Shown here piece after piece: positions 25,332 through 33,413 of a stretch of 64,000 nt of DNA. The stretch is from JBAYIE01 sp041665785 (lineage in GTDB: Bacteria > Bacteroidota > Bacteroidia > UKL13-3). A program made the translations under genes and the position numbers. The notes under the pieces are model-generated. The model made no database searches, had not been told where the DNA came from, and was given only the letters and a program-made list of their open reading frames with translations. Within the stretch, counting starts at the first letter, position 1. Every line of letters starts with the position of its first letter. The stretch covers positions 1 through 64,000 of the forward strand of contig JBAYIE010000020.1 in the NCBI GenBank assembly GCA_041665785.1, given 5' to 3'.

Positions 25332-26480
25332 ATGCGTGAATCCTTACCCAGAAGAAATTTTCTAACCCGGTTGTCGCTGGCTTTTGCTGCAGCCGTTACT
25401 GCACCGGTGAATGCCTTTTCCAATACCATCCGGGCAATCGATCCATTAAGTGCTGATCATATGAATCCCATCAAATCTATAAAACGGCTCGGTTTTCAAT
25501 GGGAAACTGCCGATCCCTTTCTATTTTGTGTACACCACGAAGACCGGTTCCCTAAAGGCAATGCGGAATGCGGACCACCTTCGTCGATGCTGCAGGGGCG
25601 TTCGATGGGTGATGATTTTATCATCAAAGATGGTTTCAGAATGTATCATGGAAAAAGAGTGCCGGGGTTTCCCGGACATCCGCACCGGGGTTTTGAGACC
25701 ATTACGGTGGTTCGAAACGGACTGGTAGACCATGCCGACTCCATGGGTGCATCGGGTCGTTATGGAAACGGCGATGTGCAGTGGATGACAGCAGGCAAAG
25801 GCGTGCAACACTCGGAGATGTTTCCTTTGTTGAAGATGGATGCCGAAAATCCACTGGAATTGTTTCAGATCTGGCTCAATCTTCCCGCCAAACAAAAAAT
25901 GGTGAAGCCTCATTTCAAGATGCTATGGGCCGAAAGTATTCCGAATGCTGAATTCAAGGATTTAGCAAACAAAAAAACACGGATTGAAGTGATTGCAGGA
26001 AAGCTTGGCAAATTTCAGGCTTCTGCGCCTCCACCCGATTCATGGGCGGCTGATCCTGATCATGAAGTAGCCATATGGAATATAAAAATGGAAGCCGGTG
26101 CAACCTGGAACCTTCCCGCAGCTTCGGCCGGGATTAATCGCACCCTCTTTTATTACGAGGGTGAAAAATTGCAAATAAACGGACAACCCATTCCCTCTTA
26201 TCATGCAGTGGAATTGGCTTCAACGGTGGAAGTCATATTAACAGCCGGAAATACCGGTGCGAGCATTTTAATGTTGCAGGGTAAACCCATTGGAGAACCT
26301 GTTGTGCAATACGGTCCATTTGTGATGAATACCAAAGAAGAGATCCATCAGGCCTTTGAAGATTATAACCGCGATCAATTTGGCGGTTGGCCATGGCCAA
26401 GGTACGATCAGGTGCATCCGCGCAGCAAATCCCGTTTTGCCCGGCATGCTGATGGGCGGGAGGAAATTAAGCAGGGGTAA
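25332..26480 (+). CDS. Pirin-family cupin with a Tat signal peptide
   Basis: The 382-residue protein begins with a twin-arginine signal: PRRNFLTR at residues 6-13, then a hydrophobic alanine-rich stretch to about residue 30. The mature part is a bicupin pirin. Its N-terminal cupin has the metal-binding HPHRGFETITVV, GDVQWMTAGKGVQHSEM and the following glutamate; the C-terminal pirin domain contains GASILMLQGKPIGEPVVQYGPF. Some bacterial pirins act as quercetinases or redox-responsive regulators in the cytoplasm. Export through Tat suggests a folded metal-loaded enzyme in the periplasm instead. It has its own promoter. Confidence 0.9.
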   Translation: MRESLPRRNFLTRLSLAFAAAVTAPVNAFSNTIRAIDPLSADHMNPIKSIKRLGFQWETADPFLFCVHHEDRFPKGNAECGPPSSMLQGRSMGDDFIIKDGFRMYHGKRVPGFPGHPHRGFETITVVRNGLVDHADSMGASGRYGNGDVQWMTAGKGVQHSEMFPLLKMDAENPLELFQIWLNLPAKQKMVKPHFKMLWAESIPNAEFKDLANKKTRIEVIAGKLGKFQASAPPPDSWAADPDHEVAIWNIKMEAGATWNLPAASAGINRTLFYYEGEKLQINGQPIPSYHAVELASTVEVILTAGNTGASILMLQGKPIGEPVVQYGPFVMNTKEEIHQAFEDYNRDQFGGWPWPRYDQVHPRSKSRFARHADGREEIKQG

Positions 26481-26617
26481 AAATCAGCTAAACTACTGCT
26501 GTATGTCATAGTCTTCCATAACATGGGGTTATAACTTTATGCCTGGAATATTGCCTTTGTGTAGTCGCTGAATTGCGTTCAATCAGAAAATGCAGTATTC
26601 CTTAAAACACCTGAAAT

Positions 26618-27109
26618 ATGACATACTCAACCGATGAATGTTGTCCTCATTTTTCACCCGAAAAATGGGATAAGAAACACCATGATTGGAAGCACAAACC
26701 TTTCATCATGGAAAGTATTCCCACTCTCTTCCATATCCCTTTTCCACCGATGATTGGTAAGAAAGCCGAAAAAATGACCCGGTTGAAAGAAGCTGCGAAG
26801 GTGACTGAAGAACACAAAGAAGATGCTTTGTTCTTGTTTCGCGATCCCTCTGCTTTTCGCTCTGAATTGTATTTATCGACCACCGGAACCGTACCTCATG
26901 CCAACAATGTGGCCATCAGCGGGAAATTTGTAAGCCGTGTTTTTGACGGAAATTACAATGCCATACCCAAATTTATGAAACAAATGGATGCATGGCTGGT
27001 GACCGAGGGCTTGAAGGCAAAGGATTATTATGTGCATTATGCGTACTGTCCGAAATGTGCAAAGAAATTCGGGGCCAATTATATGATCTTGTTTGCACGC
27101 GTTGATTAA
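26618..27109 (+). CDS. Conserved small protein with cysteine pairs, unknown function
   Basis: I do not recognise a characterised family. The 163-residue soluble protein opens with CCPHFSPEKWDKKHHDWKHK, a segment rich in cysteine, histidine and tryptophan, and ends with YCPKCAKKFGANYMILFARV. Two CxxC-like pairs and many histidines suggest a bound metal. I recall proteins with this CCPxFxPxxWD opening from other Bacteroidota, usually labelled only as putative hydrolases. It lies between the pirin gene (same strand, 137 bases upstream) and the Rrf2 gene. No clear promoter box precedes it. Confidence 0.75.
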   Translation: MTYSTDECCPHFSPEKWDKKHHDWKHKPFIMESIPTLFHIPFPPMIGKKAEKMTRLKEAAKVTEEHKEDALFLFRDPSAFRSELYLSTTGTVPHANNVAISGKFVSRVFDGNYNAIPKFMKQMDAWLVTEGLKAKDYYVHYAYCPKCAKKFGANYMILFARVD

Positions 27110-27190
27110 GAATTTGAGTTTATAGTTTTTGAGCAGTTGACCCAGGTTTCTTTCTGAACATCTTACGCAGCGACCTTCGTCTCTTTTTGT

Positions 27191-27198
27191 TACTTTTG
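27191..27198 (+). promoter_or_regulatory. Bacteroidota -7 box of the Rrf2 gene
   Basis: TACTTTTG matches TAnnTTTG and ends 6 bases before the first ATG at 27205. Transcription would therefore start at or next to the start codon, and a leaderless or very short-leader mRNA is expected. Confidence 0.5.
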
Positions 27199-27204
27199 CG
27201 TACT

Positions 27205-27633
27205 ATGATGTCGATGAAATGTAAGTATGCCATTAAAGCCCTGGTGAGGTTGGGTATGCATTTTGAAAAAGGCAACCTGTTTACGGCCGACATCGCCACT
27301 GCTGAAAATATTCCTAAAAAATTTCTCGAACAAATCCTGTTGGAATTGAAACATGCCGGTTTTGTTGGAAGTAAATCCGGTTATGGAGGTGGATATTACC
27401 TGAAAAAACAACCGAAAGATATTAATGTAGCCGACATTTACCGTTTGTTTGACGGGATGATTGCGCTGGTGCCGTGCGCTGCAGTTCAGTACTACGAAAA
27501 ATGTGAAGATTGTACCACAGAAGCAACTTGCGTAATTCGCAGGGAATTCATAAAAATCAAAGAACAAACCCGTCAGGTGATGAAAAAAACAACCTTACAA
27601 TCATTTTTAACTCAATCTAAATCAAGGAGATAA
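27205..27633 (+). CDS. Rrf2-family transcriptional regulator
   Basis: This small winged-helix regulator (about 142 residues from the ATG at 27205) matches Rrf2/IscR/CymR proteins. It shows KCKYAIKALVRL at the N-terminus, the recognition region IPKKFLEQILLELKHAGFV and the wing GGYYL. Cysteines in VPCAAVQYY, KCEDC and TCVI resemble the cluster-binding cysteines of IscR-type members, so it may sense Fe-S status, redox or a sulfur metabolite. The frame extends upstream only to a TTG inside the promoter box, so I start it at the ATG. It probably binds the palindrome at 27652-27668 that overlaps the next promoter. Confidence 0.9.
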   Translation: MMSMKCKYAIKALVRLGMHFEKGNLFTADIATAENIPKKFLEQILLELKHAGFVGSKSGYGGGYYLKKQPKDINVADIYRLFDGMIALVPCAAVQYYEKCEDCTTEATCVIRREFIKIKEQTRQVMKKTTLQSFLTQSKSRR

Positions 27634-27651
27634 AAAAATTTCGCTTTATAC

Positions 27652-27668
27652 TCTACCAATTTGATAGA
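27652..27668. promoter_or_regulatory. Palindromic operator candidate for Rrf2
   Basis: The 17-base site TCTACCAATTTGATAGA is an inverted repeat in which 7 of 8 pairs match around the central base. It lies 6 bases upstream of the -7 box of the DUF2490 gene, so a bound protein would cover the -33 region. The adjacent Rrf2 regulator is the natural candidate. Confidence 0.5.
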
Positions 27669-27674
27669 ATTACT

Positions 27675-27682
27675 TATTTTTG
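27675..27682 (+). promoter_or_regulatory. Bacteroidota -7 box of the DUF2490-TauE operon
   Basis: TATTTTTG matches TAnnTTTG and ends 4 bases before the GTG start at 27687, again implying a very short leader. Confidence 0.5.
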
Positions 27683-27686
27683 ACCC

Positions 27687-28457
27687 GTGAAAATCAAAAA
27701 AGGAATCCTGATTCTGTTGGCTGCAACAAGTTGCTTTGTGCAAACTACGAAAGCCATCGGACAAGCAACGGGTAAGCCGGTTACACATCAACAATTGATG
27801 TGGTATGGTATATTTTCTTCTCTCTATATAAACGAACTGTGGTATGTGCAAGCGGAATTACAGGAAAGACATTTCATACATCCTGAAGCTCAGCATCAGG
27901 GTTTATTGCGGATTCATTTGCACCGCAGCTTAGGGAAGAGCGGTTGGGAAACCTCTGCAGGCCTGGCCTTCTTTCTGCACAACCCGAATGATCCGGAAGC
28001 GCTTTCTCCCTTAACCACACCGGAGATCAGGCCGCATGTTGAATTTGCCTGTAAGCGAAGATCTCCCGGTATTACGCTTGACCATCGCTACCGGATGGAA
28101 CTCCGGTATTATCACAATACAAACGATCAGCAATCCATATTGGAAGATGGCTATCATTTTGAAAATTTTCGATTTCGTTATCGCTTACAAGCTACCATTC
28201 CAATCTGGAAATCTGCATCCACAACCTTGTTAAACCTTAAACTCAGTGATGAAATTCACCTTAATGCAGGTGAAAAAATAGTGAAAAACACTTTTGATCA
28301 AAACCGAATATACCTCGGTTTAAATCTGCAGGCAACAGAACACCTGGCCATTGAAACAGGTTATATGCATTACCTGCAACAACGATCGAATGGCGCTTAT
28401 TTTGAGCGTGATATCCTGCGTCTTATTGTATTTCATAAACTCTACCTGAAAAAATAA
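27687..28457 (+). CDS. DUF2490 outer-membrane barrel protein, GTG start
   Basis: The protein has a signal peptide (about 1-28) and a body with alternating beta-strand pattern, including HQQLMWYGIFSSLYINELWYVQAELQ and repeated RYRM/RYRL strands, as in the DUF2490 family of small predicted outer-membrane barrels. It ends in hydrophobic strands (LIVFHKLYL). Start is GTG at 27687, just behind the promoter box. It precedes the TauE/SafE exporter by 15 bases and follows Rrf2. The three together suggest regulated handling of a sulfur compound or small anion, with this protein as a possible outer-membrane channel. Confidence 0.8.
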   Translation: MKIKKGILILLAATSCFVQTTKAIGQATGKPVTHQQLMWYGIFSSLYINELWYVQAELQERHFIHPEAQHQGLLRIHLHRSLGKSGWETSAGLAFFLHNPNDPEALSPLTTPEIRPHVEFACKRRSPGITLDHRYRMELRYYHNTNDQQSILEDGYHFENFRFRYRLQATIPIWKSASTTLLNLKLSDEIHLNAGEKIVKNTFDQNRIYLGLNLQATEHLAIETGYMHYLQQRSNGAYFERDILRLIVFHKLYLKK

Positions 28458-28472
28458 ATAACTCTTTTAATA

Positions 28473-29378
28473 ATGGAAGCTGTAAGCAGTATTTCTTTTT
28501 CCAGACTGATGCGCTGGTATATTATCGTCATAGCACTGTTGATTTTGACCACAATCACCACTGTTTCTGGTGTCTATTTATTTGCCGGAAAACAAACATT
28601 CCAACACGTGGTATCCTTTTTTCAGTATTTTATTCAGGAAGAATTTTTCAACTACCTTCTGGTTGGAATTGTCGCTCAATTAATAGATGGTTCGTTGGGA
28701 ATGGCATATGGAGTTAGTTCAACTTCATTTCTGATCAGTACAGGTGTTTCCCCGGCAACGGCAAGTGCCAGTGTTCACATTGCTGAAGTTTTTACATCAG
28801 GGATCTCCGGCATTTCGCATTGGAAATTTGGAAATATAGACCGGAACATGTTTAAAAAACTGGTGATACCGGGTGCCATAGGAGCAGCTCTTGGTGCTTA
28901 CTTTTTAACATCGTTTGATGGCGATCTGATTAAGCCTTATATCTCCGTTTATTTACTGATTATGGGTTTCATTATTCTGGCTAAAGCTGCACGCAAAACA
29001 GTGGCGTTTAAAAATTACAGGCACATGCGCAAACTGGCACTGTTGGGTGGCTTCATCGATGCTTCGGGTGGCGGAGGTTGGGGACCAGTAGTTACAACTA
29101 CTCTGATTGGATCTGGAAAAAACCAAAAACGCACCATTGGTACTGTTAATGCGGTTGAATTCCTGGTAGCCTTAACGGCTTCAGGAATATTTACTTTGTT
29201 TATTGGGATCAATAGTTGGTTGGTCATAGCCGGTCTCATTGTGGGTGGTGCCATAGCAGCGCCTATTGGTGCTTATGTCTGTCACAAGATTAATGTGCGG
29301 GCTGCTATGTCGGTAATTGGTTTGCTGATCATCTTTCTTAGTATTCGCACCATTTTAAAATCTGTCGGTATACTTTAG
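28473..29378 (+). CDS. TauE/SafE-family sulfite/anion exporter
   Basis: This 301-residue integral membrane protein has about eight to nine transmembrane helices in two similar halves. The characteristic first-half glycine-rich phrase (IAQLIDGSLGMAYGVSST) is mirrored by ALLGGFIDASGGGGWGP in the second half. TauE/SafE proteins are thought to export sulfite, sulfoacetate or related anions. The gene is in the same transcription unit as the DUF2490 protein, under the probable control of Rrf2. Confidence 0.9.
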   Translation: MEAVSSISFSRLMRWYIIVIALLILTTITTVSGVYLFAGKQTFQHVVSFFQYFIQEEFFNYLLVGIVAQLIDGSLGMAYGVSSTSFLISTGVSPATASASVHIAEVFTSGISGISHWKFGNIDRNMFKKLVIPGAIGAALGAYFLTSFDGDLIKPYISVYLLIMGFIILAKAARKTVAFKNYRHMRKLALLGGFIDASGGGGWGPVVTTTLIGSGKNQKRTIGTVNAVEFLVALTASGIFTLFIGINSWLVIAGLIVGGAIAAPIGAYVCHKINVRAAMSVIGLLIIFLSIRTILKSVGIL

Positions 29379-29452
29379 TACCTTTTTTATATTCAAACCA
29401 AGCTTGAATTCTAAACGCAGTGCACCAATTTGTAAATGGGTCGCTCTCCCAC

Positions 29453-29497
29453 TTACTAAGTAGTAAAAAAATCAAATTGAATTATATTAGTTTGATT
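29453..29497. repeat. Two adjacent inverted repeats downstream of the exporter
   Basis: The first repeat is TTACT-AAGT-AGTAA at 29453-29466. The second has arms AATCAAA (29470-29476) and TTTGATT (29491-29497), 14 bases apart. They lie about 75 bases behind the exporter stop and 115-130 bases ahead of mtaB. A terminator or operator role is possible; no strong U-tract follows. Confidence 0.3.
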
Positions 29498-29610
29498 CAA
29501 CAGCGAATCGATATTTTATTGTTGCTATAATTAATGACCCTCAACCGCTTAATTCATGAACACTTAAAGCATCAACACATATCACCTAAGTACATATTTA
29601 TCCTTTTCCT

Positions 29611-29618
29611 TATCTTTG
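29611..29618 (+). promoter_or_regulatory. Bacteroidota -7 box of mtaB
   Basis: TATCTTTG, followed by CGGCCC and the ATG at 29625, is the classical arrangement in this phylum, with transcription starting a few bases before the start codon. It decides the start: the in-frame TTG at 29616 lies inside the box. Confidence 0.65.
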
Positions 29619-29624
29619 CGGCCC

Positions 29625-30944
29625 ATGCATAAAACAGCTGCATATTATACCCTGGGTTGTAAACTGAATTTTTCCGAAACTTCAACCATTGGTCGTCAAT
29701 TGACCGGTGCGGGTTTTCGTAAAGTTGAATTTCACGAAGGTGCAGATGTATATGTAATCAATACCTGTTCGGTGACGGATCATGCCGACCGCAAATGCAA
29801 AAAGGTTGTCAAAGAAGCGTTGCGTCATAATCCCGGTGCATTTATTACCGTAATCGGCTGTTACGCACAATTGAAGCCGCATGAAATTGCAAAGATCGAA
29901 GGTGTTGATCTGGTTTTAGGTGCAGCAGAGAAATTCAATATTGACCAGTATTTAACCGATATCCGTAAAAAACCAGAAGCGTTGGTAGCTGAAGGTAAAA
30001 TCAGGGAAGTGTTGGATTACCATGCCTCCTACTCCATTGGCGACCGCACCCGGGCTTTCATGAAGGTGCAGGACGGATGTGATTATTTCTGCTCGTTTTG
30101 TACGATTCCACTGGCTCGTGGAAAAAGCCGGAGCGACACCATCGCGAATGTAGTGCAACAAGCCTGTGAAGTGGTTGAATCGGGAATTAAAGAAATAGTG
30201 CTGACAGGGGTAAACACTGGAGATTTTGGAACCCAAAACGGGGAAACATTTTATGGCCTGTTGAAAGCATTGTTAGAAGTGCATGGACTGGAACGCATCC
30301 GCATTTCATCGATAGAACCCAATTTATTAACCGATGAAATTATTGAACTGGCAGCAGCTTCGCCGGTTATTGTCCCGCATTTTCACATCCCTTTGCAATC
30401 GGGTTCCAATGAAATATTGCAATGGATGCGCAGAAAATACGATCGGGAATTATATGCATCCCGCGTGGAGAAAATAAAATCATTGATTCCGCATTGTTGT
30501 ATTGGTGTAGATGTAATTGTAGGATTTCCGGGTGAAACACAGGAACATTTCCTGGATACTTACAAATTTTTGAATGAATTGGACATTTCCTACCTGCATG
30601 TATTCACCTACAGCGAAAGGGTAAACACCACAGCCATAAAGATGCCGGGCAAGGTGAAACAGGGAGATCGTTTTGACCGCAACAAAATGCTGAGTATACT
30701 CAGTGAGAAGAAAAGAAGGGCTTTTTATGAATCGCAACTGGGTAAATCATCTCTGGTATTGTGGGAAGCCGAAAACGATCATTCAACCATGTATGGTTTT
30801 ACCGAAAATTACATCCGTGTTAAAACAGCTTACGACCCGATGCTGGTAAACGAAATTACACCATTCGAACTCAAAGCGATTGATGCCGATATGGTAGTTA
30901 GCGGTTCGTTGGTATTGAGCTCAGTTCCTGCCATACATGGGTAA
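29625..30944 (+). CDS. mtaB: t6A37 tRNA methylthiotransferase MtaB
   Basis: MtaB is a radical-SAM enzyme that converts t6A to ms2t6A at position 37 of ANN-decoding tRNAs. The N-terminal UPF0004 domain has three cluster cysteines, C12 in LGCKLNFSE, C48 in NTCSVT and C79 in IGCYAQ. The radical-SAM motif GCDYFCSFC supplies C152, C156 and C159. The LGCKLN opening and NTCSVT distinguish MtaB from MiaB and RimO. A TRAM-like C-terminus is present. Its substrate is made by the TsaD pathway, whose gene is at 49.0 kb. Confidence 0.95.
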   Translation: MHKTAAYYTLGCKLNFSETSTIGRQLTGAGFRKVEFHEGADVYVINTCSVTDHADRKCKKVVKEALRHNPGAFITVIGCYAQLKPHEIAKIEGVDLVLGAAEKFNIDQYLTDIRKKPEALVAEGKIREVLDYHASYSIGDRTRAFMKVQDGCDYFCSFCTIPLARGKSRSDTIANVVQQACEVVESGIKEIVLTGVNTGDFGTQNGETFYGLLKALLEVHGLERIRISSIEPNLLTDEIIELAAASPVIVPHFHIPLQSGSNEILQWMRRKYDRELYASRVEKIKSLIPHCCIGVDVIVGFPGETQEHFLDTYKFLNELDISYLHVFTYSERVNTTAIKMPGKVKQGDRFDRNKMLSILSEKKRRAFYESQLGKSSLVLWEAENDHSTMYGFTENYIRVKTAYDPMLVNEITPFELKAIDADMVVSGSLVLSSVPAIHG

Positions 30945-31043
30945 AACTTTATCGATACCTGCATACAACGAAAGCGGCAAAATGGGTGTCTTACGGGGAT
31001 ATCACCAATAAATCGACCGGTAAATAATATATTGCGCCCCGAA

Positions 31044-33362
31044 ATGACCAAACCTTCCCTTTCAAAATTTCCCCTTTTATTCAGCCTGTTGTTCCTTGCC
31101 TCGTTCGCCTGGTCACAAACCGGAGAAGTACGCGGTATAGTTTATGATAAAGAAAGCGGAGAACCCATCATCTTCACCCCGGTATTCATACAGGAAACCA
31201 TGGTGGGTAAGACTACCGATATCAACGGTTTCTTTTCCATTTCACGTATCAAACCGGGTAGTTATACCCTGAAATGTTATGCCATGGGATACGATACGTC
31301 GTCTACACGCATAAACATTGGTGATGGAGGCATTCTGACGCAGAATATCTATCTGAAAAAACTCACCCATCAATTGAAAGAAGTGGAAATTTCGGGTGAG
31401 CGTGAAAAGCGTAAAACCGATACCCGTGTATCCAATATTACTATTACTACGCGCGACATGAAGCAATTGCCGTCATTTGGCGGGGAACCTGATCTGGCGC
31501 AATACCTGCAGATTTTACCCGGAGCCGTATTCAGCGGTGATCAGGGAGGTCAATTGTATATCCGGGGAGGAACACCTGTTCAAAACAAAGTTTTGCTGGA
31601 TGGTATGACTATTTATAATCCGTTTCACTCCATCGGATTGTTTTCGGTATTTGATGCCGATATTATCCGTACGGCAGATGTATCGGCCGGTGGATTCAAT
31701 GCACAGTATGGTGGCCGGATCGGATCCATTGTAGATGTTACCACGCGCGAAGGCAATAAACGTCATACGGCCGGGAAAATTTCGGTCAACACGATGGCTT
31801 CCAAGTTTTTGCTGGAAGGACCCATCAGTAAGTTTGCAGATGGAAGCAGCTTTTCTTATATACTCTCTAATAAAACCTCTTATCTCAACCGCACTTCAGA
31901 GACCTTGTATCCTTATGCAGATCCGGAACAAAAACGCAATGGATTACCATTCAGTTTTAACGACACCTATGGCAAACTCTCTCTGGTTGGATCCAATGGA
32001 AGTAAAATCAACGTTTATGGATTTAATTTTCTGGATGAGGTGAATTATCCTCAAACCAAATACAATTGGAATTCGTACGGATTGGGTACCAACTTTTTTA
32101 TCATACCGGAAGGATCAACCATTATTAACGGCGCCGGTTCGTATTCGAAATATGCCATTGAACAGGTGGAAAGAGATAATTTGCCCCGCAGAAGTGAAAT
32201 ATCAGGATTCAATATTGCGATCAACTTTACCAATTTTATAGGTAAAGATGATATCAAATACGGATTTGAAATCAATGGTTTTAGCACAGATTTTGCGTTT
32301 GTAAATTCATACGGACGTAAAATGTCTGAACAACAAAACACAACAGAATTGTGTGCCTTTGTGAAATACAAAAAAAATCTGGGTGGCCGGGTGATTATTG
32401 AAACCGGTTTACGCTCTCAATATTATGCATCATTGGGAAATCTCACGCTGGAACCACGCATAGGTGCCAAGTACAACATGACCGACAAAATCCGTATCAA
32501 GGGTGCATTCGGTTATTATTCTCAAAATCTCATGGCAGCCGTTTCCGATCAGGATGTGGTGAATTTGTTTTATGGATTTTTATCCAGTCCGGAAGGAAGT
32601 GTTGGCAGTGCTTTTGGCGACCAGTCGCTGGCTCAGCGTGTACAAACAGCGTATCATTATGTTGCCGGAATGGAATTTGATATCGGACAACATGCCGAAA
32701 TTAATGTGGAAGCGTATTACAAAGACTTTACACAACTTACCAATATCAACCGCGATAAACAATACGACGACGACGAGGTCCATAACGATAAACCGGAAAG
32801 GTTACGTGTGGATTATGTGGTTGAAAGAGGTAATGCATACGGAGCTGATATCCGATTCAAATATGAATACCGGAGAATTTATTTCTGGTCGGTATACTCG
32901 CTCACCTATGTAACGCGAAACGATGGAATCCGCTCGTATTTTCCCAATTTCGACCGCAGACATAACCTCAATTTTGTAGCTACTTATGCGTTGGGAAAAG
33001 ACAAAAGCTGGAATGTAAATGCCCGCTGGAACTTTGGCTCTGGATTTCCATTTACCCAGACTCAGGGTGTTTACGAACAAGTTAGTTTTATCAATGGTGT
33101 ATCTACAGATTATACCAACCAAAATGGTCAGTTGGGCTATTACTATACCGAATTCAATACCGGCCGATTACCTTATTTCCACAGGCTCGACCTTTCAGTG
33201 TCCAAAAAAATTACTTTCAGCGAGACACGTCATGTGACGCTAACAGCTGCTGTTACCAACGCATACAACCGTCAGAATATTTTTTACTTTGACCGGGCCA
33301 ATTACGAGCGTATCGATCAGCTGCCTATTATTCCCACATTGGGGATAAATTATTCCTTCTAA
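31044..33362 (+). CDS. TonB-dependent receptor with carboxypeptidase-regulatory domain
   Basis: The signal peptide (about 1-25, ending FAWSQ) is followed by a regulatory-like domain (EVRGIVYDKESGEPI). A plug domain (QLYIRGGTPVQNKVLLDGM, about 150-220) and a barrel ending LGINYSF complete the protein. I start it at the ATG at 31044; four codons further upstream the frame opens only at TTG. No SusD gene is adjacent. It heads a three-gene unit with a large TPR protein (51-base gap) and a plugless barrel (16-base gap). Confidence 0.9.
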   Translation: MTKPSLSKFPLLFSLLFLASFAWSQTGEVRGIVYDKESGEPIIFTPVFIQETMVGKTTDINGFFSISRIKPGSYTLKCYAMGYDTSSTRINIGDGGILTQNIYLKKLTHQLKEVEISGEREKRKTDTRVSNITITTRDMKQLPSFGGEPDLAQYLQILPGAVFSGDQGGQLYIRGGTPVQNKVLLDGMTIYNPFHSIGLFSVFDADIIRTADVSAGGFNAQYGGRIGSIVDVTTREGNKRHTAGKISVNTMASKFLLEGPISKFADGSSFSYILSNKTSYLNRTSETLYPYADPEQKRNGLPFSFNDTYGKLSLVGSNGSKINVYGFNFLDEVNYPQTKYNWNSYGLGTNFFIIPEGSTIINGAGSYSKYAIEQVERDNLPRRSEISGFNIAINFTNFIGKDDIKYGFEINGFSTDFAFVNSYGRKMSEQQNTTELCAFVKYKKNLGGRVIIETGLRSQYYASLGNLTLEPRIGAKYNMTDKIRIKGAFGYYSQNLMAAVSDQDVVNLFYGFLSSPEGSVGSAFGDQSLAQRVQTAYHYVAGMEFDIGQHAEINVEAYYKDFTQLTNINRDKQYDDDEVHNDKPERLRVDYVVERGNAYGADIRFKYEYRRIYFWSVYSLTYVTRNDGIRSYFPNFDRRHNLNFVATYALGKDKSWNVNARWNFGSGFPFTQTQGVYEQVSFINGVSTDYTNQNGQLGYYYTEFNTGRLPYFHRLDLSVSKKITFSETRHVTLTAAVTNAYNRQNIFYFDRANYERIDQLPIIPTLGINYSF

Positions 33363-33413
33363 AAATGCCCTCCTCGGTAGCTTTGACGTTATTGATCCAA
33401 ATCAATCAACGCC

